64,000 nucleotides of DNA from positions 62,001 through 126,000 of the forward strand of contig WRLH01000003.1 in assembly GCA_009777715.1 (NCBI GenBank), written 5' to 3'. Of the stretch, positions 1-8,086 are shown in pieces (position 1 is the first letter of the stretch; each line of letters begins with the position of its first letter). Source of the DNA: Lachnospiraceae bacterium. Lineage in GTDB: Bacteria; Bacillota; Clostridia; Lachnospirales; Lachnospiraceae. The notes under the pieces are model-generated. The model was not told where the DNA came from. It saw only the letters and a list, made by a program, of their open reading frames with translations, and did no database searches. A program made the translations under genes and the position numbers.

Positions 1-60
1 CGCACTTCTTCGATTAGGTGGTCGGGATAATACATATCTTAATCCTATAACCCCACGCCT

Positions 61-187
61 TGGAGATATTAATTCCCAAGCTGGGCTCGCTTCCGCTCCG
101 AGAGAAGCGTTGCGCTACATAAGCTCAGAAAGTACCTGAGCTAAGTAGCGACGCTTCTCAAGGGCCGCTTTGGGAATTATATCTCCC
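61..187. repeat. Long hairpin element, copy A
   Basis: One extended inverted repeat. The outer arms at 62-79 and 170-186 pair with a single bulge. The inner arm GAGAAGCG (102-109) with following bases to 128 pairs with CTGAGCT...CGCTTCTC (136-159) around a small AAAGTAC-type loop. A second copy lies at 21297-21433 with the same inner layout and several paired base changes. It could be a mobile palindromic repeat or a structured RNA; there is no coding capacity. Confidence 0.75.
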
Positions 188-307
188 AGCGCTCAACAAT
201 CTACTTATTTTATGAAAACACGGATTACTCGCACTTCGTGCTCCCGTAATCCTAAAACACTCGAAATCCGCCCTAATCGGGCTACTTTCTCGCGTTTTGC
301 GGGTCTC

Positions 308-351
308 AAGGCCATGCTTTTTCATGCAAGCATGAAAAGCATGGCCTTTTT
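308..351 (+). terminator. Hairpin terminator, plus-strand orientation
   Basis: An 18-19 bp stem (308-326 with 331-348, one bulged T, CAAG loop) is followed by a T-run on the plus strand only. On the minus strand, where dgt ends at 362, no T-run follows the stem. It therefore fits an intrinsic terminator for a plus-strand transcript better than one for dgt. Confidence 0.6.
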
Positions 352-361
352 ACCCTAGTTT

Positions 362-1366
362 TCATACGATCCACGACTTAGGCACGAACAGCTCTTCATA
401 CTGCGCAATCGCAAAGCGGTCCGTCATGGCACTAAGATAATCGCAGACAATCTGCTCCGGGCGATCCCCAATATCCAAAAGCTTGCGGATATCAATAGGA
501 ATCTTATTAATATTCCCAAGGTAATAGTTATAAAGCATTTCCATCATTGCTTCCGCTTTTTTTTCTTCACTTTTTGCTTCCGTATTTTGATAAACACGCT
601 CAAACATAAAATCGCGTAATTTTTTCATGGTAATATTTGCCATTTCGGGAAGCCTGATATCATTTTGCCCATAGCTTTCGGAAACCAAATTGTGGATAAA
701 GAAATCCAGCCGCTCACCGCTCGTTTTCCCGGCAATGTCGCTTATCTCGCGGGGAACATCGCTTTCTGCCAAAATTCCGGCGCGAACAGCATCGTGCATA
801 TCATGGTACATATAGGCGATTTTATCCGAAAAACGGACAATTTGGGCTTCGAGAGTCTTCGGATTCCCGCTGGTCTGGTGATTTTTGATCCCATCACGGA
901 CTTCAAAGGTAAGGTTAAGCCCAAGCCCAGCCTTTTCAAGCACTTCCACCGTCCGGACGCTTTGCTCGCTATGGGAAAAACCCAAGGGGCAAATCCGGGC
1001 AAGGGCCCGTTCTCCGGCATGGCCAAAAGGGGTATGGCCTAAGTCATGGCCAAGGGCAATCGCTTCCGTCAGCTCCTCATTAAGGCGTAACGCCTTGGCG
1101 ATCGTCCGGGCATTTTGGGCGACTTCAAGGGTATGGGTCAAGCGGGTACGGTAATGGTCACCCTCTGGAGTAAGGAAAACTTGCGTCTTTTCTTTCAAAC
1201 GGCGGAAAGATTTGCTATGCAAAATGCGGTCACGGTCGCGCTGGTAATCTAGGCGGATATCGCACCGTGCATCTTCCCGTTCCCGTCCCTTTGTTTCCGC
1301 GCTGAAAGCCGCATATTGGCTAAGCGTTTCCCGCTCGCGCCGCTCTAAATCTTCGCGTATGTTCAT
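362..1366 (-). CDS. dgt: Deoxyguanosinetriphosphate triphosphohydrolase-like protein
   Basis: This 334-residue protein is an HD-domain dNTP triphosphohydrolase, a cytosolic enzyme that removes triphosphate from deoxynucleoside triphosphates such as dGTP. The Dgt-type N-terminal signature HSKSFRRLKEKTQVF (50-64) is followed by the metal-binding histidine in RLTHTLEV (His78) and the HD pair in LGHDLGHTPFGH (His107/Asp108). Length and motif order match the short Dgt family of Clostridia. It starts 9 nt after the esterase gene stops and probably shares its transcript. In many Clostridia dgt precedes dnaG and rpoD; neither is seen here before the window edge, where non-coding DNA follows instead. 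Confidence 0.93.
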   Translation of the reverse strand: MNIREDLERRERETLSQYAAFSAETKGREREDARCDIRLDYQRDRDRILHSKSFRRLKEKTQVFLTPEGDHYRTRLTHTLEVAQNARTIAKALRLNEELTEAIALGHDLGHTPFGHAGERALARICPLGFSHSEQSVRTVEVLEKAGLGLNLTFEVRDGIKNHQTSGNPKTLEAQIVRFSDKIAYMYHDMHDAVRAGILAESDVPREISDIAGKTSGERLDFFIHNLVSESYGQNDIRLPEMANITMKKLRDFMFERVYQNTEAKSEEKKAEAMMEMLYNYYLGNINKIPIDIRKLLDIGDRPEQIVCDYLSAMTDRFAIAQYEELFVPKSWIV

Positions 1367-1375
1367 ATATGCCCT

Positions 1376-2293
1376 TCACCTTAATATTTCAAAAATAAAT
1401 TCCGCATTACGTTCCATTGCTTCATAAGCCGCTTTAAAAGGCGACATCTGGTAAACGTGCCACATTCCCTTTTGGATATCGATTTTTGCGTGTACTTCGG
1501 CCTTTAAAAGTTTTTTGTACAAAGCGGTTGCGTCACTTAAGAAAATTTCATTGTCGCCGACTTGAATATAGGTCGGGGGAAAATTAGTAAAATCGCCATA
1601 TAGCGGTGATATATAAGGGTCGTCAAGTTTTTCATTGTTTTGGGCATAAGCGGAAATGGCATTTTTTATGTATTCCTGATTGAGGATTGGGTCAATTTCT
1701 GCCCTCGTCTCATAACTTTTCCCTGACATCGTCAAATCCGTCCACGGCGACATCAGCACCAAGCCGCGCGGAAGAAACCGTTTCGATTCCTTAAGGCGGA
1801 GCGTAAGCGAAAGAGCAAGGTTGCCCCCGGCTGAATCCCCGGCGATAACCACTTCATTTGCGCCATAACCCAAAAGCATGAGATAATCCCAGGCCTTTAG
1901 CGCATCCTCATGGGCCGCCGGATATGGATGTTCGGGAGCAAGGCGGTAATCAAAGCATAAGACATCCATTGAAGTCGATGCGGCCAGCTTGGTGGTCAGG
2001 GTACGGGCATAAATCGGGCTTCCGGTCGCATAACCGCCGCCGTGGCAATATAAAATGACGGGTTTATTCATGTGGGGGCGGTTGGCAGTTACCCATTCGG
2101 CTGCCATTTCTTCAATCATAACAGGTGTTATTTTGACTTCGCGATTAAGCCCAAAGACTTCACCTAACCTGTCTTGGGAGCTGCGGTAACGCTCAATATC
2201 ATTATTTTCAATCCGGCTATGGACTCTTTTTATGAAGGCCATCAAATTCTGATTGCGGATTTCCCATTTATTTTTTTTCTCTAAAATAGGCAT
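1376..2293 (-). CDS. Alpha/beta hydrolase, HSL-type esterase/lipase
   Basis: A 305-residue type IV (hormone-sensitive-lipase-like) carboxylesterase. Visible motifs are the oxyanion-hole sequence HGGGY (84-88), the nucleophile elbow GDSAGG (Ser154), a likely catalytic Asp247 in the VGDNEIFLSD segment and His279 in the MWHVYQ segment. There is no signal peptide, so it is probably cytosolic. The substrate is not predictable beyond short-chain esters. It is divergently arranged with an acyltransferase gene; the pairing of an esterase, this acyltransferase type and a zinc-ribbon membrane protein recurs in Firmicutes as I recall, suggesting a shared acyl-ester pathway. The start lies only 5 nt from a -10 box with no Shine-Dalgarno sequence, so the mRNA is probably leaderless. 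Confidence 0.88.
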   Translation of the reverse strand: MPILEKKNKWEIRNQNLMAFIKRVHSRIENNDIERYRSSQDRLGEVFGLNREVKITPVMIEEMAAEWVTANRPHMNKPVILYCHGGGYATGSPIYARTLTTKLAASTSMDVLCFDYRLAPEHPYPAAHEDALKAWDYLMLLGYGANEVVIAGDSAGGNLALSLTLRLKESKRFLPRGLVLMSPWTDLTMSGKSYETRAEIDPILNQEYIKNAISAYAQNNEKLDDPYISPLYGDFTNFPPTYIQVGDNEIFLSDATALYKKLLKAEVHAKIDIQKGMWHVYQMSPFKAAYEAMERNAEFIFEILR

Positions 2294-2298
2294 AACAT

Positions 2299-2327
2299 AT
2301 AGTAAGCAATATTTTTTTCCAAGTCAA
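2299..2327 (-). promoter_or_regulatory. Sigma-A-type promoter of the esterase gene
   Basis: On the minus strand TTGACT (2322-2327) and TACTAT (2299-2304) are separated by exactly 17 bp. The predicted start of transcription falls on or next to the ATG at 2293, which implies a leaderless transcript. Confidence 0.75.
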
Positions 2328-2347
2328 TGGTAATTGTAAAGCAATCA

Positions 2348-2356
2348 TGTTATAAT
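2348..2356 (+). promoter_or_regulatory. Extended -10 promoter of the acyltransferase gene
   Basis: A perfect extended -10 (TGTTATAAT) lies on the plus strand, with no good -35 at 16-18 bp. The predicted transcription start coincides with the ATG at 2363, which has no Shine-Dalgarno sequence upstream. This again points to a leaderless mRNA. Confidence 0.65.
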
Positions 2357-2362
2357 ATGTAA

Positions 2363-3694
2363 ATGAAATTAAAACAGACAAAAAAAGGCCGTAAAACAAC
2401 CTATTCAAAGAAGATTTGGTACAAGCTAGATTTATCGGCAATTGTTTATCCGACCTTGCAGCGCAAGGATTTTTCATCAGTTTACCGCCAATCGCTAATC
2501 CTAAAAGAGCCGATTAGGCCAGAGCTTATGCAGCAGGCCGTTGATATTGCCCTTTCCCGCTTCCCCACTTATAAAACAGCGATTAGGCGCGGTTTTTTTT
2601 GGCGATACCTTGAGCCAAACCACCGCCCCGGCCCATTTGTCAAGGAAGACATCAGCAATCCATGTATGCCCATGCCTTTTAAAGCAAATAACCGTTACCT
2701 GTTGCGTTTTTATTACCACAACTGCCGGATTTCGATGGAAGCCCATCATTGCTTAGGTGATGGGGCTGGGGGAATGTGCGTGCTTGCAACGATTGTTGCT
2801 GTTTACCTACGGCTTTTAGGCCATGAAATCCCAAGCGGCGGCTATGTCCGTGACATCAATGAATTGCCTGACAAAGGCGAGCTTGAGGACGCTTATATGA
2901 AATATGCCAACGCCCAGGTCCGCCCGCCCCGCCCGATGGAAAAAACTTACCGGATCTGGGGCACGAAAGAGCCGTTTTATACCTTAAACATCATTGACGG
3001 AATCATGCCCATCAAAGAAGTAAAAGAAGTTGCGGCAAAATTTAATGCCACCGTCACCGAATACCTAAATGCCGTTTTATTATATGCCCTCTTGCAAAAG
3101 CAAAATAGCGAGTCGCCGCGCCGCCCGAAGCCAGTCCGGATCGCCATGCCTGTCAACCTGCGCCGCTTTTTTCCCTATGAAACACTTAGGAATTTTATTT
3201 CGATGGTTTATCCCAGCATTGACCCTCGGCTTGGCGACTTTACCTTTGAAGAAATCGTTAGCCACGTCCACCATTATATGCGTTATTATATTAACGAAAA
3301 ATTCCTCCGCGGTGATATCACAACTAACGCGGCCACCCAGCGCCATCCGCTGATCCGGGTTGTCCCGCTGTTTATCAAGGATTTTGTCGTCCGCTCTTTT
3401 TATACTAGGGTGCAGGACCATTATTCTTCCGCCGGGTTATCGAACATGGGGACAATCAAATTTCCCGCCGAGATGGAAAAACATATTGAGCGGATTGATA
3501 TTTATATGGGACAGCCCTTTTCTTCCCGGACCAATTGCGCAATTATCAGTTATGGGGACACGCTGACGGTGAATTTCACCAGCAGCATTAAGGAAGCCGA
3601 TGTTGAGCGGTATTTTTTCCAAAAATTGGTAAAAGACGGCATTAGTGTTTTAATAGAAAGCAATCGAAAGGAGTCTTTATGTCCTACTGTGTGA
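2363..3694 (+). CDS. Alcohol acetyltransferase / condensation-fold acyltransferase
   Basis: A 443-residue protein of the CoA-dependent acyltransferase (condensation-like) fold. The hallmark HHxxxDG motif is present as HHCLGDG (His128-His129...Asp133-Gly134), where the second histidine is the expected general base. The N-terminal block resembles bacterial proteins annotated as alcohol acetyltransferases, so O-acetylation of a small alcohol or lipid is a reasonable but unproven role. The gene overlaps the next one by 16 nt, implying translational coupling, and diverges from the esterase. No Shine-Dalgarno precedes the ATG, and the next in-frame Met (Met56) would delete conserved sequence, so I keep this start. 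Confidence 0.8.
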   Translation: MKLKQTKKGRKTTYSKKIWYKLDLSAIVYPTLQRKDFSSVYRQSLILKEPIRPELMQQAVDIALSRFPTYKTAIRRGFFWRYLEPNHRPGPFVKEDISNPCMPMPFKANNRYLLRFYYHNCRISMEAHHCLGDGAGGMCVLATIVAVYLRLLGHEIPSGGYVRDINELPDKGELEDAYMKYANAQVRPPRPMEKTYRIWGTKEPFYTLNIIDGIMPIKEVKEVAAKFNATVTEYLNAVLLYALLQKQNSESPRRPKPVRIAMPVNLRRFFPYETLRNFISMVYPSIDPRLGDFTFEEIVSHVHHYMRYYINEKFLRGDITTNAATQRHPLIRVVPLFIKDFVVRSFYTRVQDHYSSAGLSNMGTIKFPAEMEKHIERIDIYMGQPFSSRTNCAIISYGDTLTVNFTSSIKEADVERYFFQKLVKDGISVLIESNRKESLCPTV

Positions 3695-4404
3695 ATTGCG
3701 GGGTAAAACTTGACCAGGCCTTAGTTAAATGCCCCTTATGTGATGTCATTGTCGTGAATCCGGCTTTGGTTGACCCTAAGATAATCCTAAAAGCAACTTC
3801 TGCTGACAACAATACTTTCCCCAAGGAGTCCGGCACGGTTGAAGAGGTAAAAAGACGTGACCTCGGCCTGCTAATTTCCATTATCCTTGGCGGGGCTTCG
3901 ATTTCCGCCCTGTTGCTTAATCTCTTCGTTTTCCGTGGTTACTGGTGGTCGCTGTTAATCATTGGCATATGCCTGATTTTATTTTTTCTTGCCCTGCCCG
4001 CCTTTATCCTGACCAAAACGCCAATCTATATCCGCCTTTTGTTTAACGCGGCAACAGCAGGCTTATATTTATATTTTATTTCTTTGATTACCCCTGCCAG
4101 CGAATGGTTTACCGGGCTTGCCCTGCCGCTTGTCTTCCTGTTTACGGTTGTGATTATGATTCTGGTTTGGCTAATCCGCTTTTTTAAAACCCATCTGCTC
4201 ACGACCGCCCTCTTTGTCATCACCGCCATTTCCGTGCTTTGCGTTGGCATCGAAATGCTGATTAACCGCTATACAGGCAATGATTTTGCCCTGCTTTGGT
4301 CAGCAATCGTAATGACGGTCTGCGCCGTAATTGATGCCGGGCTGATTACCGTGCTTTCTCGCCGCCGTTTGCGCGATGATATAAGAAAACGATTGCATTT
4401 CTAA
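3679..4404 (+). CDS. Zinc-ribbon membrane protein (DUF6320-like)
   Basis: A 241-residue protein with an N-terminal zinc ribbon (CVNCG at residues 4-8 and CPLC about 12 residues on) followed by a charged linker and roughly six hydrophobic helices from about residue 60 to 230. I associate this architecture with the DUF6320 family found beside condensation-fold acetyltransferases, but I could not check it. The start has a clear GAAAGGAG ribosome binding site inside the upstream gene, which it overlaps by 16 nt. The function is unknown; it may anchor or accompany the acyltransferase at the membrane. Confidence 0.7.
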   Translation: MSYCVNCGVKLDQALVKCPLCDVIVVNPALVDPKIILKATSADNNTFPKESGTVEEVKRRDLGLLISIILGGASISALLLNLFVFRGYWWSLLIIGICLILFFLALPAFILTKTPIYIRLLFNAATAGLYLYFISLITPASEWFTGLALPLVFLFTVVIMILVWLIRFFKTHLLTTALFVITAISVLCVGIEMLINRYTGNDFALLWSAIVMTVCAVIDAGLITVLSRRRLRDDIRKRLHF

Positions 4405-4421
4405 AAAATTTGTCATATACT
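4393..4421 (+). promoter_or_regulatory. Promoter of the orphan carB
   Basis: TTGCAT (4393-4398) and TATACT (4416-4421) are 17 bp apart, straddling the end of the preceding gene. The predicted leader of about 29 nt contains the GGAGG ribosome binding site before the ATG at 4457. Confidence 0.55.
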
Positions 4422-4456
4422 GGTTCAGATAAATTAAAGAATTTTGGAGGAAAAAA

Positions 4457-7400
4457 ATGCCACGCAGAACCGACATAAAAAAAATCCTAATTATCGGCTC
4501 GGGACCAATTGTCATCGGGCAAGCCTGTGAGTTTGACTATTCCGGCACCCAAGCCTGTAAAGCGCTTCGCAATTTGGGATATGAAATCGTCTTAGTCAAT
4601 TCTAACCCTGCCACAATCATGACCGACCCTGAAACTGCTGACTCTACCTATATTGAACCTCTTAATGTCAACCGCCTTGAACAAATAATCGAAAAAGAAC
4701 GCCCCGATGCCCTGCTGCCCAATCTTGGCGGACAGTCCGGGCTAAATCTTTGCTCTGAACTTGATAAAGCCGGAATCTTGGCAAAATATAATGTCAAAGT
4801 CATTGGCATCCAAGTTGATGCCATTGAACGCGGCGAGGACCGGATTATTTTTAAAGAAGCCATGGACAAGCTTGGCATTGAGATGGCACGTTCGGAAGTT
4901 GCTTACAGCGTTGATGAAGCTCTTAAAATCGCCGAAAACCTTGGTTATCCAGTTGTCATCAGGCCCGCATATACAATGGGCGGGGCAGGGGGCGGTTTGG
5001 TCTACAACAAAGAAGAACTAGAAACCGTCTGCTCCCGCGGCATCCGCGCCAGCCGGATTAATCAAGTGCTGATTGAAGAATCAATCCTTGGCTGGGAAGA
5101 GCTTGAACTGGAAATTGTCCGTGACGCTTCCAACCAGATGATTACCGTTTGCTATATCGAAAATATTGACCCGCTTGGCGTCCATACCGGAGACTCATTT
5201 TGTACTGCCCCGATGATGACAACACCTTTAGCCGTCCAAGAAAGGCTTCGTGAGCAAGCTTATAAAATCGTCGAATCTGTTAATGTCATTGGCGGCTGCA
5301 ATGTCCAGTTTGCTTACGACCCCAAAAGCGACCGGATTATCGTTATCGAAATAAACCCCCGCACCTCACGCTCTTCCGCCCTTGCCTCAAAAGCAACCGG
5401 ATTTCCGATTGCTTTAGTCAGCGCAATGCTCGCCTGTGGCCTTAACCTAAATGAGATTCCTTGCGGAAAGCATGGCTCGCTTGACAAATATGTGCCTGAC
5501 GGTGATTATTGCGTCATCAAATTTGCCCGCTGGGCGTTTGAAAAATTTAAGGGTGCTGAAGACAAGCTTGGGACGCAAATGCGGGCAGTCGGCGAGGTAA
5601 TGAGCATCGGCAAAAATTACAAAGAAGCCCTCCACAAAGCTATCCGCAGCTTAGAAACCGGACGGTACGGCCTTGGCAATATTAATGATTTTGCCGCTTT
5701 GAGCAAAGATGAACTGCTAAAAATGCTTGCCGTTGCGTCAAGCGAACGCCATTTTATCATGTATGAAGCCCTTGTTAAGGGTGCAACGGTCGAAGAAATA
5801 CATGACCGCACATATGTAAAGCCATTTTTCATTGAGCAAATGCAGGAACTGGTTTGTGAAGAAAAAAAATTAAAAGCCTTAGCCGGAAACCTTCCTGATG
5901 ACGAAATGCTCCGCACCGCCAAAAAAGACGGCTTTTCTGACAAATATCTTAGCCTTTTGCTTAAGCTTCCCGAAAGCAAAATCAGGGAACGCCGCCTTTC
6001 AATCGGGATCACCGAGACTTGGGACATAATCCATGTCAGCGGGACAAAAGACCGCGTTTATTATTATTCTACTTATAATGGCAGCACATCGCCTGATTCA
6101 CTTACCCTATCCCCTTTAAGCAAAGGCAAAATTATGATTCTTGGCGGCGGCCCAAACCGGATCGGGCAGGGAATTGAATTTGATTATTGCTGTGTCCATG
6201 CTTCACTTGCGCTTAAGAAGCTTGGCTTTGAAACGATCATAGTCAATTGCAACCCCGAAACTGTCTCAACCGACTATGATACTTCGGACAAACTTTATTT
6301 TGAGCCTTTGTGCCTTGAAGATGTCCTAAGTATTTATGATAAAGAAAAACCGCTTGGCATTATCGCCCAATTCGGCGGACAGACCCCGCTTAACTTGGCT
6401 TCCGAATTAGAGAAAAACGGGGTCAAAATCTTAGGGACGCAGCCAGCGGTCATTGATATGGCAGAAGACCGCGATCTTTTTAAAGCAATGATGGAAAAAC
6501 TCGAAATCCCCATGCCGGAATCCGGCATGGCAACTACTGTTTCCGAAGCAATTAATATCGCCAACGAAATTGGTTATCCGGTCATGGTCCGCCCCTCTTA
6601 TGTCCTTGGCGGCCGGGGAATGGAAGTCGTTTATGATGATGAAAGCATGGCGGGTTATTTTAATCGAGAACGTCTTGACGTTCTCGGTGCGGGCGATTCG
6701 TCAGCTTTGCTGACAGATACATCTGAATCGCCCTGCACATCTGCCAGCGGCTTATCTCTGGGTGAGAGTGTTCTAGCTCACACAGAGATAAAAGCGGCAG
6801 TCGGCGTTACCCCTGACCGCCCAATCCTGATTGACCGTTTTCTGAATCATGCCCTCGAATGTGAAGCTGACGCAATCAGTGACGGCAGTTTGGCTTTTGT
6901 CCCGGCGGTAATGGAGCATATCGAGCTGGCAGGAATCCACTCCGGCGACTCGGCCTGCATTATTCCGTCCCGTCATATTTCCGCAGAAAATGTCGCGAAA
7001 ATCCGCAGCTATACCCGCAAAATAGCCGAAGAAATGCACGTTAAGGGCTTAATGAATATCCAATACGCAATCGAAAATGACACCGTTTATGTCTTAGAAG
7101 CCAATCCCCGCGCTTCCCGGACTGTCCCGCTGGTTTCAAAAGTCTGCAATATCCGGATGGTCCCGCTTGCGGCCGAGATAATCACCGCTGATATCACCGG
7201 ACGGCCGTCCCCTGTGCCAGAGCTAAAAAATGCCGACATTCCGTATTATGGGGTCAAAGAATCCGTTTTCCCCTTTAATATGTTCCATGAGGTTGATCCA
7301 ATCCTTGGCCCGGAAATGCGTTCCACCGGGGAAGTGCTTGGTATCTCGGCTTCTGATGGCGAAGCCTTTTGCCGCGCCCAGGAAGCCGCCGGGCAAGTCC

Positions 7401-7816
7401 TTCCGCTAAAAGGCACGGTCCTTATCACCGTCAACAGCCGGGACCGGGAAGCTGCTACCAGTATTGCAAAAAGTTTCGCTGCCGCGGGCTTTTTAATTCT
7501 CGCGACCGGAAGCACCCACGCGGCCATAAAAAAGGCTGGCATTCCCTCGACCCAAGTAAAAAAGCTGTACGAAGGCCGCCCCAATATCCTCGATATGATT
7601 ACGAATGGCGAAATTGATGTTGTTGTTAATACCCCCGCCGGAAAAGACGGAGTCCATGATGACAGCTATCTTAGAAAAGCCGCCATCAAAGCCAAAATTC
7701 CCTATATGACCACTATCGCCGCCGCTGCTTACGCGATCCAAGGGATTTTGTATATGAAAGAAAATGGAGTCGGCGAAACTAATTCTTTACAGAGTTTGCA
7801 TGAGATGATAAAATAG
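4457..7816 (+). CDS. carB: Carbamoyl-phosphate synthase large subunit, orphan paralogue with insertion
   Basis: A 1119-residue CarB. The large subunit makes carbamoyl phosphate from bicarbonate, ATP and ammonia channelled from the CarA amidotransferase, feeding arginine and pyrimidine synthesis. Both ATP-grasp halves are visible (GSGPIVIGQACEFDYSGTQA near residue 14; GGGPNRIGQGIEFDYCCVHA in the second half), with a C-terminal methylglyoxal-synthase-like regulatory domain from about residue 985. No carA lies beside it; a second carB with carA is at 40-44 kb. The extra length is partly a stretch of about 43 residues (737-779) in the second ATP-grasp domain, absent from usual CarB proteins and encoded by three consecutive palindromes. 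The frame stays open, so the protein is probably made. It may have gone over to arginine-regulated or alternative duty. Confidence 0.93.
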   Translation: MPRRTDIKKILIIGSGPIVIGQACEFDYSGTQACKALRNLGYEIVLVNSNPATIMTDPETADSTYIEPLNVNRLEQIIEKERPDALLPNLGGQSGLNLCSELDKAGILAKYNVKVIGIQVDAIERGEDRIIFKEAMDKLGIEMARSEVAYSVDEALKIAENLGYPVVIRPAYTMGGAGGGLVYNKEELETVCSRGIRASRINQVLIEESILGWEELELEIVRDASNQMITVCYIENIDPLGVHTGDSFCTAPMMTTPLAVQERLREQAYKIVESVNVIGGCNVQFAYDPKSDRIIVIEINPRTSRSSALASKATGFPIALVSAMLACGLNLNEIPCGKHGSLDKYVPDGDYCVIKFARWAFEKFKGAEDKLGTQMRAVGEVMSIGKNYKEALHKAIRSLETGRYGLGNINDFAALSKDELLKMLAVASSERHFIMYEALVKGATVEEIHDRTYVKPFFIEQMQELVCEEKKLKALAGNLPDDEMLRTAKKDGFSDKYLSLLLKLPESKIRERRLSIGITETWDIIHVSGTKDRVYYYSTYNGSTSPDSLTLSPLSKGKIMILGGGPNRIGQGIEFDYCCVHASLALKKLGFETIIVNCNPETVSTDYDTSDKLYFEPLCLEDVLSIYDKEKPLGIIAQFGGQTPLNLASELEKNGVKILGTQPAVIDMAEDRDLFKAMMEKLEIPMPESGMATTVSEAINIANEIGYPVMVRPSYVLGGRGMEVVYDDESMAGYFNRERLDVLGAGDSSALLTDTSESPCTSASGLSLGESVLAHTEIKAAVGVTPDRPILIDRFLNHALECEADAISDGSLAFVPAVMEHIELAGIHSGDSACIIPSRHISAENVAKIRSYTRKIAEEMHVKGLMNIQYAIENDTVYVLEANPRASRTVPLVSKVCNIRMVPLAAEIITADITGRPSPVPELKNADIPYYGVKESVFPFNMFHEVDPILGPEMRSTGEVLGISASDGEAFCRAQEAAGQVLPLKGTVLITVNSRDREAATSIAKSFAAAGFLILATGSTHAAIKKAGIPSTQVKKLYEGRPNILDMITNGEIDVVVNTPAGKDGVHDDSYLRKAAIKAKIPYMTTIAAAAYAIQGILYMKENGVGETNSLQSLHEMIK
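6665..6791. repeat. In-frame palindromic insertion inside carB
   Basis: Three back-to-back hairpins fill this segment: a perfect 10-bp stem with a 2-nt loop (6665-6674/6677-6686); a 13-bp stem with one bulge (6687-6699/6725-6738) enclosing TCAG/CTGA; and a stem of about 14 bp (6752-6766/6777-6791). The segment encodes residues 737-779, sequence unlike any CarB I know, while flanking residues match the family. It resembles the coding-region palindromic elements described in Rickettsia, but the sequence family is different. Confidence 0.75.
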
Positions 7817-7828
7817 CAAAAATATTTA

Positions 7829-7857
7829 TTGACTTTTATGCAATGAAATGGTATTAT
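7829..7857 (+). promoter_or_regulatory. Promoter of tRNA-Leu
   Basis: TTGACT (7829-7834) and TATTAT (7852-7857) have a 17-bp spacer. Transcription should start near 7864, within a small GGCGAAC/GTTCGCC stem just before the tRNA. Confidence 0.75.
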
Positions 7858-7888
7858 CTTTTTCGTGGCGAACTTTGTTCGCCAATGA

Positions 7889-7972
7889 GCGGAGATGTCG
7901 GAACTGGCAGACGAGCAAGACTAAGGATCTTGTGGGCATTAGCTCGTGAGGGTTCAAGTCCCTTTCTCCGCA
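7889..7972 (+). tRNA. tRNA-Leu, anticodon AAG
   Basis: The cloverleaf was read by hand. The acceptor stem GCGGAGA pairs with TCTCCGC (7965-7971), with discriminator A at 7972. The anticodon stem CAAGA/TCTTG (7916-7920/7928-7932) encloses loop CTAAGGA, giving anticodon AAG at 7923-7925. A long type II variable arm (GGGC/GCTC) is as expected for leucine. The T stem GAGGG/CCCTT has loop TTCAAGT. CCA is not encoded. It has its own promoter and terminator. A34 in a leucine tRNA would be expected to be deaminated to inosine or to read CUU narrowly. Confidence 0.93.
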
Positions 7973-7995
7973 TGGTTGCCAAACCACAATGAATG

Positions 7996-8029
7996 AGGCT
8001 TTCTGAGAAATCAGGGGGCCTTGTTTTTT
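7996..8029 (+). terminator. Terminator after tRNA-Leu
   Basis: An 11-bp stem (AGGC TTT CTGA with TCAG GGG GCCT, three G-T pairs in the middle, GAAA loop) is followed by TGTTTTTT on the plus strand, 24 nt after the tRNA. Confidence 0.8.
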
Positions 8030-8051
8030 GATTTTGGAGTTCAAATTTTTG

Positions 8052-8080
8052 TTGACAACCACTGCAAAAATTAATATAAT
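8052..8080 (+). promoter_or_regulatory. Consensus promoter of the antisense RNA
   Basis: A perfect TTGACA (8052-8057), 17-bp spacer and TATAAT (8075-8080). No protein gene follows on this strand; the transcript would run from about 8087 to the terminator at 8179. A perfect consensus is typical of type I antitoxin RNAs. Confidence 0.85.
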
Positions 8081-8086
8081 GAAAAT

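Larger units (their letters stand above)
1..361. other. Gene-free structured region left of dgt
   Basis: I see no credible protein gene here; the longest open frame (170-358, plus strand) has no ribosome binding site and reads through obvious hairpins. The stretch holds a 127-bp hairpin (61-187), a smaller stem near 222-253 in which a GGATTAC arm pairs with GTAATCC, and a terminator-like hairpin at 308-351 whose T-run lies on the plus strand. That orientation suggests a plus-strand transcript ends here, possibly a non-coding RNA or the 3' part of a gene outside the window. Its identity is unknown. Confidence 0.5.

Noticed and set aside
170-358. Possible 62-residue protein at the left edge
   Set aside because: No ribosome binding site, and the frame runs through hairpins and the terminator stem.
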